A DNA stretch of 9,043 bases from an uncultured Collinsella sp. (GCA_937997605.1 CALLFD010000090.1:1-9043); one strand, 5' to 3'. Positions 1 through 5,772 are shown, counted from the stretch's first letter. Translations and numbers: made by a program. The notes: generated by a model from the sequence alone, not told the origin.

Positions 1-7
1 GAATGAC

Positions 8-352
8 ATGAAACTATTTGAACAGCTGAAGTCCAATGCGTCGCGCATGGCTGTCTACGCCATCCTCGTGGCAACGGCTTTATGCGGAATCGCGGCACCC
101 GTCTATGCGCTCAACGGGGAGAAAGGCGATGTCGAACCCGCGTACATGGCTTCGACGGTTAAGGACCGGTACAAAGCCTTCTCTGGAGACACGTTTTACG
201 TAGCAGAGTACGACACGACCTACCGTCAGCTTCGCTACAACAAGAGATACGAATATCTAGGCCCAGAGGCAATCAGCTATACGTCGGGTTGGTACCGCTC
301 CAGCTATGGACACATAACCCAGTTCAAGTGTAACTACCGTGTGTACAACTAA
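8..352 (+). CDS. Small secreted Tyr-rich protein of unknown function
   Basis: This 114-residue protein has a typical Sec signal peptide: a basic start (MKLFEQLK), a hydrophobic core at about residues 14-31 (AVYAILVATALCGIAA) and a likely signal peptidase I site after PVYA (residues 31-34). The mature part is about 80 residues, rich in Tyr, Arg and Ser, with one Cys near the end and no repeat, anchor motif or metal site that I can see. I do not recognise a family. Only seven bases lie upstream, so neither the ribosome site nor the promoter can be judged, and an earlier start is possible. A strong terminator follows 15 bases after the stop, so this is the last gene of its transcript. Export is well supported by the sequence; function is unknown. 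Confidence 0.75.
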   Translation: MKLFEQLKSNASRMAVYAILVATALCGIAAPVYALNGEKGDVEPAYMASTVKDRYKAFSGDTFYVAEYDTTYRQLRYNKRYEYLGPEAISYTSGWYRSSYGHITQFKCNYRVYN

Positions 353-366
353 AGCAACCGGCCGGG

Positions 367-402
367 ACGAGGGGTGACGCAAAAGCGTCGCCCCTCGTTT
401 TT
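367..402 (+). terminator. Rho-independent terminator of the secreted-protein gene
   Basis: A 14-bp stem (367-380 with 385-398, one G-T pair, AAAA loop) is followed directly by a run of T to 402. It lies just after the stop of the gene ending at 352 and fits it in strand and spacing. Confidence 0.9.
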
Positions 403-473
403 AACCATGCCAGCTGAACCTGGTTCAGGCTTCAATGCAAGAAGAAGCAGGCCGAGGATAGGAGACATTAAGG

Positions 474-550
474 CTAATAGCCCGAACTCGTTGCCCGACC
501 GTCACTATTAGTGACTATTAGACAGGACTTGCGGACGATACAGCTAATAG
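474..550. repeat. CTATTAG heptamer cluster, left copy
   Basis: The heptamer CTATTAG occurs four times: inverted at 474-480, direct at 505-511 and 515-521 (10-bp period, both preceded by A), and inverted at 544-550. The layout is therefore an inner direct pair flanked by inverted singles. The same heptamer with the same 10-bp pairing recurs at 7569-7655. The gap 403-617 holds no supported gene. One helical turn between paired copies suggests a protein that binds side by side on one face of the DNA. The binding protein is not identifiable from here. Confidence 0.65.
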
Positions 551-617
551 TCGGTACTTGCAAATCACCCGCGTGTACCGAAAGGTATGGCAGGAGAGGC
601 TGCCGATACGCTGCGCG

Positions 618-1883
618 CTAGATGCCGATCGTATCGATGGGTGCGATGGTGATGCCGTCCGGCGTCGTGTGGGTAGGCATCCCGAACCCGATGACGATGA
701 GCTTAGCCGCAGGCGGTCTTTCCCCGCGCTCGACCAGCTTCCGCTCTAGGCGAAGCAGGTTCTCGGATGCCTCCGGCACCTGCGGGCTTCCTAGCTTGAC
801 CTCGACCGCGATCCATGACCCGTCGCGCCTGTGGACGATGGCATCGACTTCCAGATCGTCGGCGTCGTGGTAATGCGAGACGGAGGCGTCGTTGACCGCC
901 GCATAGACCTTGAGATCGTGCAGGACGATGGACTCGAAGAGCAGGCCGAGGGTCTTCGGGTCGGCCGTCAACGACTTGGGATTCGCGCCGAGCAGCGCCA
1001 CGGCGAGCGAGGGGTCCGCGAGATGTCGCTTAGCGCCCTGGCGCAACCTCACCGGGGATCTGAGCGCCGGGTGCCACGCCGGGATGTCGTCGACGATATT
1101 GATCCGTCGCAGCGCGTCCATGTAACTCGCAATTGTGTTCTTCGATATGTCGCCGTCCAGATCCCTTTCAATGGCTTTCGTGCCGGAAAGAGTCGACTCG
1201 TTGCGAGCGAGCGAGCAGAGCAGGGACCTGACCTTTTCCGGGTCGCGTCTCACTCCGTCGATTCTTGAGACATCGGATTCGCACACGCCATCGATATAGG
1301 CAGCCGATATCCGCATCGCTTCGGCGGTCGTCCTGCCGACCGCCTGAGGCCAACCGCCGCGGCAGAGAATATCGGCAACACCGCTGATGCCATCGATGGA
1401 CCCGAGCGATGTTTTAACGGGATCGCCTGCAAACAGCGCACCGATCGAAACCGCACCAGACGAGACGCCAAGTTCGGAAAGCGTCATGGTGTCCATCCGC
1501 AGGCGGGAGATGCGCCCGACGCCGCTGTGCATCGGTCGGTCCGCATCGTTCGGCGTCGCCGAGCCGGTAAGGATAAACTGCCCTGGTTCCCCTCCCCTCG
1601 CATCGCACTCGAAACGCACTGCGTCCCATAGCTTCGGCTCCTCCTGCCACTCGTCGATGAGTCGCGGCGCCGCACCGGTTATCGCCTGAGCCGGGTCGAG
1701 GCGAGCGAGTTGAAGCGCCGCGAAGCCGCCAGCGGGATCAGAGAGAGAAAGCGATGACTCCGCAAAGCGGTGCGCCGTCGTCGTCTTCCCGCACCATTTC
1801 GGTCCCTGAACAAGTACCGCGCCGAAAATGACGAGGTCTCGTTCGATCAGCCGATCGACGCATCGGTCTATATATCTATTCAC
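618..1883 (-). CDS. AAA+ ATPase with C-terminal PD-(D/E)XK-like domain (DUF4143 type)
   Basis: This 421-residue protein is the usual size for the widespread AAA/DUF4143 ATPases, whose cellular role is poorly defined. The N-terminal ATPase shows a Walker A GPKWCGKTT at 27-35, a Walker B-like LIDEWQ at 75-80 and a sensor-like ILTGSAT at 104-110. A helical middle carries the RGGWPQA segment (175-181) common in this family. The C-terminal part has the nuclease-fold signature LEVDAIV (344-350) followed by AVEVKLG (359-365), which keeps the D and ExK residues. The start is a GTG at 1883 with GGGG about seven bases upstream; no in-frame ATG is nearer. It is transcribed alone from the promoter at 1905-1928, away from the replication genes, and looks like an accessory gene. 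The family call is firm; toxin, antitoxin or defence roles are only guesses. Confidence 0.9.
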   Translation of the reverse strand: MNRYIDRCVDRLIERDLVIFGAVLVQGPKWCGKTTTAHRFAESSLSLSDPAGGFAALQLARLDPAQAITGAAPRLIDEWQEEPKLWDAVRFECDARGGEPGQFILTGSATPNDADRPMHSGVGRISRLRMDTMTLSELGVSSGAVSIGALFAGDPVKTSLGSIDGISGVADILCRGGWPQAVGRTTAEAMRISAAYIDGVCESDVSRIDGVRRDPEKVRSLLCSLARNESTLSGTKAIERDLDGDISKNTIASYMDALRRINIVDDIPAWHPALRSPVRLRQGAKRHLADPSLAVALLGANPKSLTADPKTLGLLFESIVLHDLKVYAAVNDASVSHYHDADDLEVDAIVHRRDGSWIAVEVKLGSPQVPEASENLLRLERKLVERGERPPAAKLIVIGFGMPTHTTPDGITIAPIDTIGI

Positions 1884-1904
1884 TAGTGCACCCCACTTCT
1901 TAAA

Positions 1905-1928
1905 CAGATAAATTATACTGTTTATCTG
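1905..1928 (-). promoter_or_regulatory. Promoter with inverted repeat around the -10 box, for the DUF4143 ATPase
   Basis: CAGATAAA (1905-1912) and TTTATCTG (1921-1928) form a perfect 8-bp inverted repeat with an 8-bp spacer. On the minus strand the spacer region contains a consensus TATAAT (1917-1912), about 30 bases upstream of the GTG start at 1883. The -35 is weak: GTCCCA at 17 bp, inside the first 23-bp tandem repeat. A dimeric repressor on this inverted repeat would block the -10 box. This is inferred from position only. Confidence 0.6.
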
Positions 1929-1933
1929 CTGCG

Positions 1934-1996
1934 TTGGGACAATTGCAGGTAATTCATTGGGACAATTGCAGGTAATTCATTGGGACAATTGCAGGT
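1934..1996. repeat. Three tandem 23-bp direct repeats
   Basis: TTGGGACAATTGCAGGT followed by AATTCA is repeated at 1934-1956, 1957-1979 and, without the last six bases, at 1980-1996. The three copies are identical over the shared 17 bases. Two readings fit: a protein-binding array upstream of the ATPase promoter, or the remnant of an IS end with repeated transposase sites, as in IS21-type elements. No transposase or second end is present in the window. Confidence 0.85.
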
Positions 1997-2023
1997 TGAA
2001 CTATGAAGCTTGTACTAAAAGAA

Positions 2024-2073
2024 AGCCTATAAGAATGTAGGATGCATATAGCGCACGGGAGCGCTTATAGGCT
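2024..2073. repeat. 10-bp perfect inverted repeat in a structured spacer
   Basis: AGCCTATAAG (2024-2033) pairs perfectly with CTTATAGGCT (2064-2073) around a 30-base loop that has its own GCGC/GCGC arms (2051-2054, 2061-2064). The following GC-rich stretch to about 2100 can also fold. The spacer 1997-2154 holds no ORF. It could be a small structured RNA or a binding site; I do not recognise an RNA family. Confidence 0.45.
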
Positions 2074-2128
2074 TGGCAGAGCCGGCGCCCTGCGCGGATG
2101 GAAACAGTTTGGGGTTTTCTCCCAGCAG

Positions 2129-2158
2129 CTGAAGCCGCCCTAGTAGGGGCGGCTTCAG
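2129..2158. terminator. GC-rich hairpin at the end of the antitoxin-like gene
   Basis: A perfect 12-bp stem (2129-2140 with 2147-2158, six-base loop) includes the stop codon of the minus-strand gene ending at 2155. Neither side has a good T-run, so it may be a weak terminator, an mRNA-protecting hairpin, or the end of an RNA from 2024 onward. Confidence 0.45.
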
Positions 2159-2424
2159 TCATTTAAAGGGATGAGCCCGTGCATCTCTCCCTTACCGGAA
2201 TCAAGCCTTTCTGCAGCTACCTCTAGGTGTTTCTGGTTCTCTTTGCTCCAGAAAGGATCAATCTCCTCGACCGGGGTTCCAGTGATCTCGGCGACATCGT
2301 CGGCATCGACCTTGAGCTTTGCGACGATTTCTTTCACCACCCGGCGCCGTGCCTCATCTTTGATCTCCTCGCCGACCTCGCCAAACTCCATCGACGGCCC
2401 GTCCTTGCTCACCGGTCCATACAT
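2155..2424 (-). CDS. Small antitoxin-like protein with Rpn-type tail motif
   Basis: This 89-residue acidic protein starts at an ATG with AGGGGGATC just upstream. Residues 24-52 (charged helix, then VDADDVAEITGTPVEEID) resemble the C-terminal tail of Rpn/PD-(D/E)XK transposase-like proteins, which often ends in a helix plus AEITG.xxEEI. Residues 59-86 (SKENQKHLEVAAERLDSGKG, then EMHGLIP) resemble the toxin-binding C-terminus of RelB/DinJ or YefM antitoxins, which often reads ENxxxLxxxxxxLxxGKG with a following HxLI. No DNA-binding ribbon or helix-turn-helix of the usual antitoxin type is visible, and no toxin gene is next to it. Upstream (2443-2462) is a 7-bp inverted repeat that could be its operator. 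Orphan antitoxin, antitoxin remnant or new small regulator are all possible. Both likenesses are from memory of the motifs. Confidence 0.65.
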   Translation of the reverse strand: MYGPVSKDGPSMEFGEVGEEIKDEARRRVVKEIVAKLKVDADDVAEITGTPVEEIDPFWSKENQKHLEVAAERLDSGKGEMHGLIPLND

Positions 2425-2442
2425 ATGGATCCCCCTTTTTCA

Positions 2443-2462
2443 ATCCATCTATTGCGATGGAT
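2443..2462 (-). promoter_or_regulatory. Inverted repeat upstream of the antitoxin-like gene
   Basis: ATCCATC (2443-2449) and GATGGAT (2456-2462) form a perfect 7-bp inverted repeat with a six-base spacer, 19 bases before the start at 2424 and next to a lone TTCTAGAAA box at 2464-2472. This position suits an operator or a leader hairpin. No clear promoter is seen. Confidence 0.4.
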
Positions 2463-2484
2463 CTTCTAGAAATTGGGCAAAAGC

Positions 2485-2510
2485 GTACTCATGCAACGTT
2501 GCATGAGTAC
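2485..2510. repeat. 26-bp perfect palindrome of two head-to-head 13-mers, after the helicase stop
   Basis: Two copies of the 13-mer GTTGCATGAGTAC meet head to head at AAC|GTT, giving a perfect 26-bp palindrome that begins 14 bases past the helicase stop. The same 13-mer forms the array at 5293-5411. On the minus strand the hairpin is followed by CTTTTG, so it may also end helicase transcription. Confidence 0.85.
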
Positions 2511-2523
2511 ACAATACACCGCA

Positions 2524-3882
2524 TTATCGCGCTACGTTTCTTGCGGCAACGTAGAACCGGCAGTACTCCGGCTTGAAGACGAACTCAACAGTCCCGGTCG
2601 CCCCCATTCGGTTTTTAGCAACGATGACATTCGCGATGCCCTTGGCCGGGCGTCCATCCATGTTCGCCTCTCGATCGTCGGCTGAACGGTCCAAGAACAT
2701 AACGATATCGGCGTCCTGTTCGATCGAGCCGGAGTCGCGAAGATCAGACAACTGGGGCACTTTTCCGACGCGACTCTCAACCTGCCGAGAAAGCTGGGAT
2801 AACGCAATGACGGGAACGTTAAGCTCCTTTGCGAGGATCTTGAGCGAACGGGAGATCTTGCCGATCTGAACGTTCCTGCTCTCGAACTTGCTTCCCTTGG
2901 GATCATCAACCAGCTGCAGGTAGTCGACGATGATGATTCCCTTTCCTTGCCCGCGAAGCATGCGCCTCGCCTTGGCGCGAATGGACGCGACGGTCGTTCC
3001 GGGCGTGTCGTCGATGTCGATTGGCAGAGCACTCACGGATGCCACGATGTTCTCAGCCAGGGCGCGGTCGCCCTCCTTGATAAGCCCATCCCTGATGGCT
3101 CCGATGGTCAAGCCGCTTGAAGCGCCGGCCGACGCGCTCGCGAGTATGCGCTGTCCTATTTCGGTAGCAGTCATCTCCAGCGAGAAGAGGCATACCTTCG
3201 TACCAACGCTTGCGATCGATGTTGCCAGATTGATTGCGAAAGCACTCTTACCGACCGCTGGCCGAGCGCCGAGGACGATGAGCTGTCCAGGCTCGAACGA
3301 ACCGATAAGCTCATCGAGCTTGGAGAATCCAGTTTTGACATGGTCCGTCGCTCCGCCCGTCCTGGTCGCCTCGGCGGAATCGAGGACGAGACGTAAAGCG
3401 CTTTCCATGCTCTTGTAATCGCTTGGGACGGATTGCTCGGTCGCGGCGAGAAAGGTGTCCTGGACTGCGGAGATGTATTCCGCGGTGTCTATCGGCGGAT
3501 TATTGGTTAGCGACGTTACTTCAGCGGTCGCGGCGATGACATTACGGCGAGCGGTGTCACGTCGCAGGATGTCAACGTAGTGCTCATACGACGCCTGAGC
3601 AAAGTCGTCCGAGATGAGTTCGATGACGTATGCCTCGCCACCGACGGCAGCGAGCTTTCCGCTGCTCCGAAGCCCATCGATGACGGAGACGCAGTCGGCC
3701 CCGATACCCTTCGCATCAAGATCGCAAATCGCCTTGAAGATCGTCCTGTTCGACGGAGAGAAAAAATCTGACTCCGTGCAACTTGCCACGATTTCCACGC
3801 GTGAAACGCGGTTCGTCATGGCGGCGGCCAGCACTTTCTTTTCTGCTTCGATGTTGGACGGGAGTTTCGTTGGTAACGGCAT
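2524..3882 (-). CDS. dnaB: DnaB-type replicative helicase, element-encoded
   Basis: This 452-residue protein covers the whole DnaB fold, a little shorter than the E. coli enzyme (471). The N-terminal DnaB domain begins LPSNIEAEKKVLAAAM (7-22). The linker ends at HVKTGFSKLDELI (181-193). The RecA-like motor has Walker A GARPAVGKS (205-213), LFSLEM (232-237), Walker B GIIIVDYLQLV (315-325), SQLSR (362-366), DLRDSGSIEQDADIV (380-394) and KNRMGATG near the C-terminus (423-430). These are the canonical motifs of the hexameric 5'-3' fork helicase. I place the start at the ATG at 3882 because AGGAAGG lies seven bases upstream; a TTG at 3912 in the same frame falls inside the palindrome at 3896-3931. 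The gene follows the winged-helix gene by 139 bp. Its own DnaB would let the element recruit helicase without the host copy. Confidence 0.95.
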   Translation of the reverse strand: MPLPTKLPSNIEAEKKVLAAAMTNRVSRVEIVASCTESDFFSPSNRTIFKAICDLDAKGIGADCVSVIDGLRSSGKLAAVGGEAYVIELISDDFAQASYEHYVDILRRDTARRNVIAATAEVTSLTNNPPIDTAEYISAVQDTFLAATEQSVPSDYKSMESALRLVLDSAEATRTGGATDHVKTGFSKLDELIGSFEPGQLIVLGARPAVGKSAFAINLATSIASVGTKVCLFSLEMTATEIGQRILASASAGASSGLTIGAIRDGLIKEGDRALAENIVASVSALPIDIDDTPGTTVASIRAKARRMLRGQGKGIIIVDYLQLVDDPKGSKFESRNVQIGKISRSLKILAKELNVPVIALSQLSRQVESRVGKVPQLSDLRDSGSIEQDADIVMFLDRSADDREANMDGRPAKGIANVIVAKNRMGATGTVEFVFKPEYCRFYVAARNVAR

Positions 3883-3895
3883 ATTTGGCCTTCCT

Positions 3896-3931
3896 ACTGC
3901 GTACCAATGCAACGTTGCATGAATACGCAGT
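3896..3931. repeat. 36-bp imperfect palindrome upstream of the helicase start
   Basis: This has the same centre as the other palindromes (ATGCAACGTTGCAT, 3907-3920), with outer arms pairing again at 3896-3903 and 3924-3931 and three mismatched positions between. It lies 14 bases upstream of the helicase ATG, next to its ribosome site, so a bound protein or an RNA hairpin here would repress the helicase. Confidence 0.75.
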
Positions 3932-3946
3932 TGAATAATTTGCTAT

Positions 3947-3977
3947 TTTCTAGATATTTTCTAGAAAATATCTAGAT
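3947..3977. repeat. Three 11-bp-phased TTCTAGAA-type boxes between initiator and helicase
   Basis: CTAG centres fall at 3951/3952, 3962/3963 and 3973/3974, exactly 11 bp apart, each in a TTCTAGAT or TTCTAGAA-like context. These are the same box and period as the arrays near parA at 7094-7221 and 7711-7762. The array lies between two palindromes in the 139-bp gap before the helicase, so the partition DNA-binding protein probably also binds here. Confidence 0.75.
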
Positions 3978-3986
3978 TTATCCCTT

Positions 3987-4022
3987 AATGCGCACTGATG
4001 CAACGTTGCATCAGTGCGCATT
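3987..4022. repeat. 36-bp perfect palindrome at the end of the initiator gene
   Basis: Every base from 3987 to 4022 pairs with its mirror around the centre 4004/4005. The two arms are the half-site GTTGCATCAGTGCGCATT, a variant of the array 13-mer. The right end touches the initiator stop codon (4022-4024). There is no loop and no T-run, which fits a dimer-binding site or replication element better than a terminator. Confidence 0.9.
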
Positions 4023-4834
4023 TACTTGTTTCTCTTTCTCGACTTCTTGAGAATCGCTTCCAGTGCTCGTGTACGGTCATCTTCGAGACGGACCGCAGCA
4101 ACAGCGGCCCCCGACGCGATTTCCGGCACGACCTGCTTTCCCTGCTTCTTGAGCTCAATGAAACCTTGCTCGGCAAGATGCTTCCTAGCCTTTTGGAGCG
4201 CGGAAACGGAAATACCCAGGAGCTCTGCCAGCTCCGGGTTCTTCATCGCGCCGCGGGGGTGGTCCAGCAGACTTTGGGACACGAGGTCGCCGAACACGAC
4301 ACAGGCTGCATCGTGGAACGCATCACTTGCAAGCATGAATCGCGGCACGTGAAGGAACTGACCGCTAATCAATTCGCTTTTGGACATGCCGACAAAGTTA
4401 CCGATTTCATCAAAGTCAACCGAAAGAGCCCCGCTTTCCGAGCGCACGACCCATCCCCAACCAACCATCTCGTTGATGGTTGTACTCACTCGGCACCGAT
4501 CGATATCAAGTTCGACGGCCGTTGACTCACGAAGCTCGGAAAGACCAGATCCGATATGCGAGAGCAGGATAACGGTTCCGATCGAGCATTTGCGTCCATT
4601 CGGCATCGTCTTACCAACCACCGAAACGAGACCGAGGCGCACGAGAAGCCATGGATAGTCCTTGAGCTCACGGGTTGCGACGGGGCGCTGCAGCACAGGC
4701 GCTGCAGCGGAAGTACCCAGATTGCCTCCACCAACCGAAAGCTCGGTTTGGAACACGAACGGCGCAGGGGCATCATTCGATTTTTCAGATTGACTGCCGA
4801 CGGCGGCAGCCAGAGCGTTGGCCAAGCTGGTCAT
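4022..4834 (-). CDS. Winged-helix replication initiator or helicase-loader candidate
   Basis: This 270-residue protein has two winged-helix-like regions, as in many plasmid initiators. The first is at about 85-131 (IGTVILLSHIGSG through RCRVSTTINEMVGWGWVV). The second, clearer one is at 199-229 (NPELAELLGISVSALQKARK, then HLAEQGFIEL). The N-terminal 50 residues are low-complexity and Ala/Ser-rich. The C-terminus is basic (LKKSRKRNK) and could touch DNA. I choose the ATG at 4834, which has AGAGG 11 bases upstream; a GTG at 4843 in the same frame has that site only two bases away. It lies between the CopG-like gene and dnaB, with the iteron-like array upstream, the classic order for a replication module. 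I do not recognise a named Rep family. A DnaD-like helicase loader or a transcription regulator remain alternatives. Confidence 0.75.
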   Translation of the reverse strand: MTSLANALAAAVGSQSEKSNDAPAPFVFQTELSVGGGNLGTSAAAPVLQRPVATRELKDYPWLLVRLGLVSVVGKTMPNGRKCSIGTVILLSHIGSGLSELRESTAVELDIDRCRVSTTINEMVGWGWVVRSESGALSVDFDEIGNFVGMSKSELISGQFLHVPRFMLASDAFHDAACVVFGDLVSQSLLDHPRGAMKNPELAELLGISVSALQKARKHLAEQGFIELKKQGKQVVPEIASGAAVAAVRLEDDRTRALEAILKKSRKRNK

Positions 4835-4903
4835 GATTATCACGACCTCTAGCCGACAGCATCATCTGACAAGGTACATCCACAAAAACCAGCGGTAGAA
4901 CCG

Positions 4904-4932
4904 AAGGTACTATGGTATGATGTCCTTGACAA
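4904..4932 (-). promoter_or_regulatory. Candidate promoter of the winged-helix gene
   Basis: On the minus strand TTGTCA (4932-4927) and TACCTT (4909-4904) are 17 bp apart and about 70 bases upstream of the ATG at 4834. The -10 keeps only TA...T, so the promoter would be weak. It lies just past the terminator that ends the CopG-like gene, so the initiator needs a promoter here. Confidence 0.4.
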
Positions 4933-4948
4933 ATCGATATCACGTCGG

Positions 4949-4989
4949 AAAGAAAGACTCATTTGCTTGGCGGCTGCGAGTCTTTTTTT
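4949..4989. terminator. Bidirectional terminator after the CopG-like gene
   Basis: AAAGACTC (4953-4960) pairs with GAGTCTTT (4978-4985), and flanking A and T runs extend the stem to 4949 and 4989. On the minus strand the stem is followed by TTTCTTTCC directly after the stop at 4994; the plus strand also has seven T. It separates the CopG-like gene from the initiator gene. Confidence 0.8.
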
Positions 4990-4993
4990 CTGC

Positions 4994-5182
4994 CTATTTT
5001 TCCTCATCGCCAGCCCGATCCTCGCGCTCATGAAGCATCTGGTTGCGCAAAAGCACGCCGATATACCCGGACTTGTTCATTCCGGTCTGCTCGGTAACCT
5101 CGGTAAGATAATCCACGAGCTCAACGGGAAGGGTGAGCAACACGCGCTTCTTGGACGGAGTTGCGTCCTTCTTGGATTCCAT
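4994..5182 (-). CDS. CopG-like ribbon-helix-helix protein, likely copy-number regulator
   Basis: This 62-residue protein has the ribbon-helix-helix pattern: a basic arm (SKKDATPSKKR), a short strand VLLTLPVEL (14-22), helix A VDYLTEVTEQTG, then GMNKSGYIGVLLRNQM as turn and helix B. The last 15 residues are charged. The ATG at 5182 has AAAGG about ten bases upstream. RHH dimers of this size repress plasmid rep genes (CopG type), and the place between the iteron-like array and the initiator suits that role. It has its own promoter (5219-5247) and terminator (4949-4989), so control would act at a separate initiator promoter or at the palindromes. It could equally be a partition or antitoxin RHH protein, but no such partner is adjacent. 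Confidence 0.8.
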   Translation of the reverse strand: MESKKDATPSKKRVLLTLPVELVDYLTEVTEQTGMNKSGYIGVLLRNQMLHEREDRAGDEEK

Positions 5183-5218
5183 CTCAAATACCTTTCTGGC
5201 CGAATTTACATTGCAAAT

Positions 5219-5247
5219 AGTATATCCGTATATATCACGATGTTCAA
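5219..5247 (-). promoter_or_regulatory. Sigma-70-type promoter of the CopG-like gene
   Basis: On the minus strand TTGAAC (5247-5242) and TATACT (5224-5219) are separated by exactly 17 bp. Predicted transcription starts near 5212, about 30 bases before the ATG at 5182. The surrounding 5210-5262 is very AT-rich and could also be the melting region of an origin. The 13-mer array begins 46 bases upstream of the -35. Confidence 0.7.
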
Positions 5248-5292
5248 ATATATTTCTTCACGGTTGAATGCGTTGTCATAACCCCTTAACGC

Positions 5293-5411
5293 GTACTCAT
5301 GCAACGTTGCATCAGTACATAACGTTGCATGAGTACGCACATAGCGTTGCATGAGTACACATTTATGTTGCATCAGTACGTGATAAATAGGGGTTAACGT
5401 TGCATGAGTAC
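5293..5411. repeat. Iteron-like array of GTTGCATSAGTAC, putative replication origin
   Basis: Six copies of a 13-mer are present: one inverted at 5293-5305, then direct copies at 5306-5318, 5324-5336, 5346-5358, 5367-5379 and 5399-5411. They differ only at the eighth base (C or G). Starts of the direct copies are 18, 22, 21 and 32 bp apart, the last three close to whole helical turns. The first two copies are head to head. AT-rich DNA flanks the array on both sides (5210-5262 and 5412-5455). Iterons next to a rep gene and AT-rich DNA define many theta-type origins, so this is the best origin candidate here. An operator array for the CopG-like promoter is the alternative. Confidence 0.75.
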
Positions 5412-5412
5412 A

Positions 5413-5700
5413 TGTCCCTATATATGTAGAGAAAAGAGAATTGAGAATTAAGAGAGAGGGCCACAAGTGGCCTAGAACCCTTGCTTGAAACTCACTGAAA
5501 GACGAACGTCTTTTTGCAATCGTGAGGTGACTACAGATAGGGCATCTTTTTCAGCTGCTATCCATTCCGACATTCAGTCGACCTCACGTCTAGACCACGG
5601 AAACGGCCACAGAATCGAATATCTGACACTTTGGAACCAATTCGACCGTATTCCTCAGACTGCATTATTTCGATGCCTTAAATCGGATCTGAGAGCCTAC
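5413..5700. other. Gene-free stretch with two short hairpins
   Basis: I see no supported gene here. It starts AT- and purine-rich (5413-5458), which could belong to the origin. A GGCCAC/GTGGCC palindrome lies at 5459-5472. A short terminator-like hairpin, AAAGAC/GTCTTT with a GAAC loop and a T-run to 5515, lies at 5498-5515 and reads on the plus strand. An 84-codon open frame at 5485-5739 has no ribosome site and runs into the terminator at 5701-5727. Confidence 0.5.
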
Positions 5701-5727
5701 AAGAAAGAAAAAGCACCTTCCGGTGCT
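5701..5727 (-). terminator. Terminator of the partition operon
   Basis: On the minus strand AGCACC-GGAA-GGTGCT (5727-5712, GNRA tetraloop) is followed by TTTTTCTTTCTT. It lies 46 bases past the stop at 5773 and fits the parA-RHH-duplicated-protein operon. Confidence 0.85.
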
Positions 5728-5772
5728 CTTCTTGACTGACGTTTGATTAAGATATGTTCGCGAAATGCGATA

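Noticed and set aside
2074..2110. CRISPR-like repeat ending in GATGGAAAC
   Set aside because: Only one copy is present, with no spacers or cas genes; one resemblance is not an array.
4911..4931. Plus-strand TATGAT and TTGACA as a promoter
   Set aside because: They are in the wrong order, and neither has a suitable partner element or a plus-strand gene downstream.
5206..5466. 86-codon minus-strand ORF across the iteron-like array
   Set aside because: Its sequence is mostly a translation of the repeats themselves (HATL and VLMQ units), it overlaps the CopG-like promoter and it has no ribosome site.
5459..5472. GGCCAC-AA-GTGGCC palindrome as a resolution or nicking site
   Set aside because: An isolated 14-bp palindrome with no recombinase or relaxase in the window; it cannot be distinguished from chance.
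5485..5739. 84-codon plus-strand ORF
   Set aside because: No ribosome site or protein-like pattern; it begins next to one hairpin, contains another, and ends inside the partition-operon terminator.
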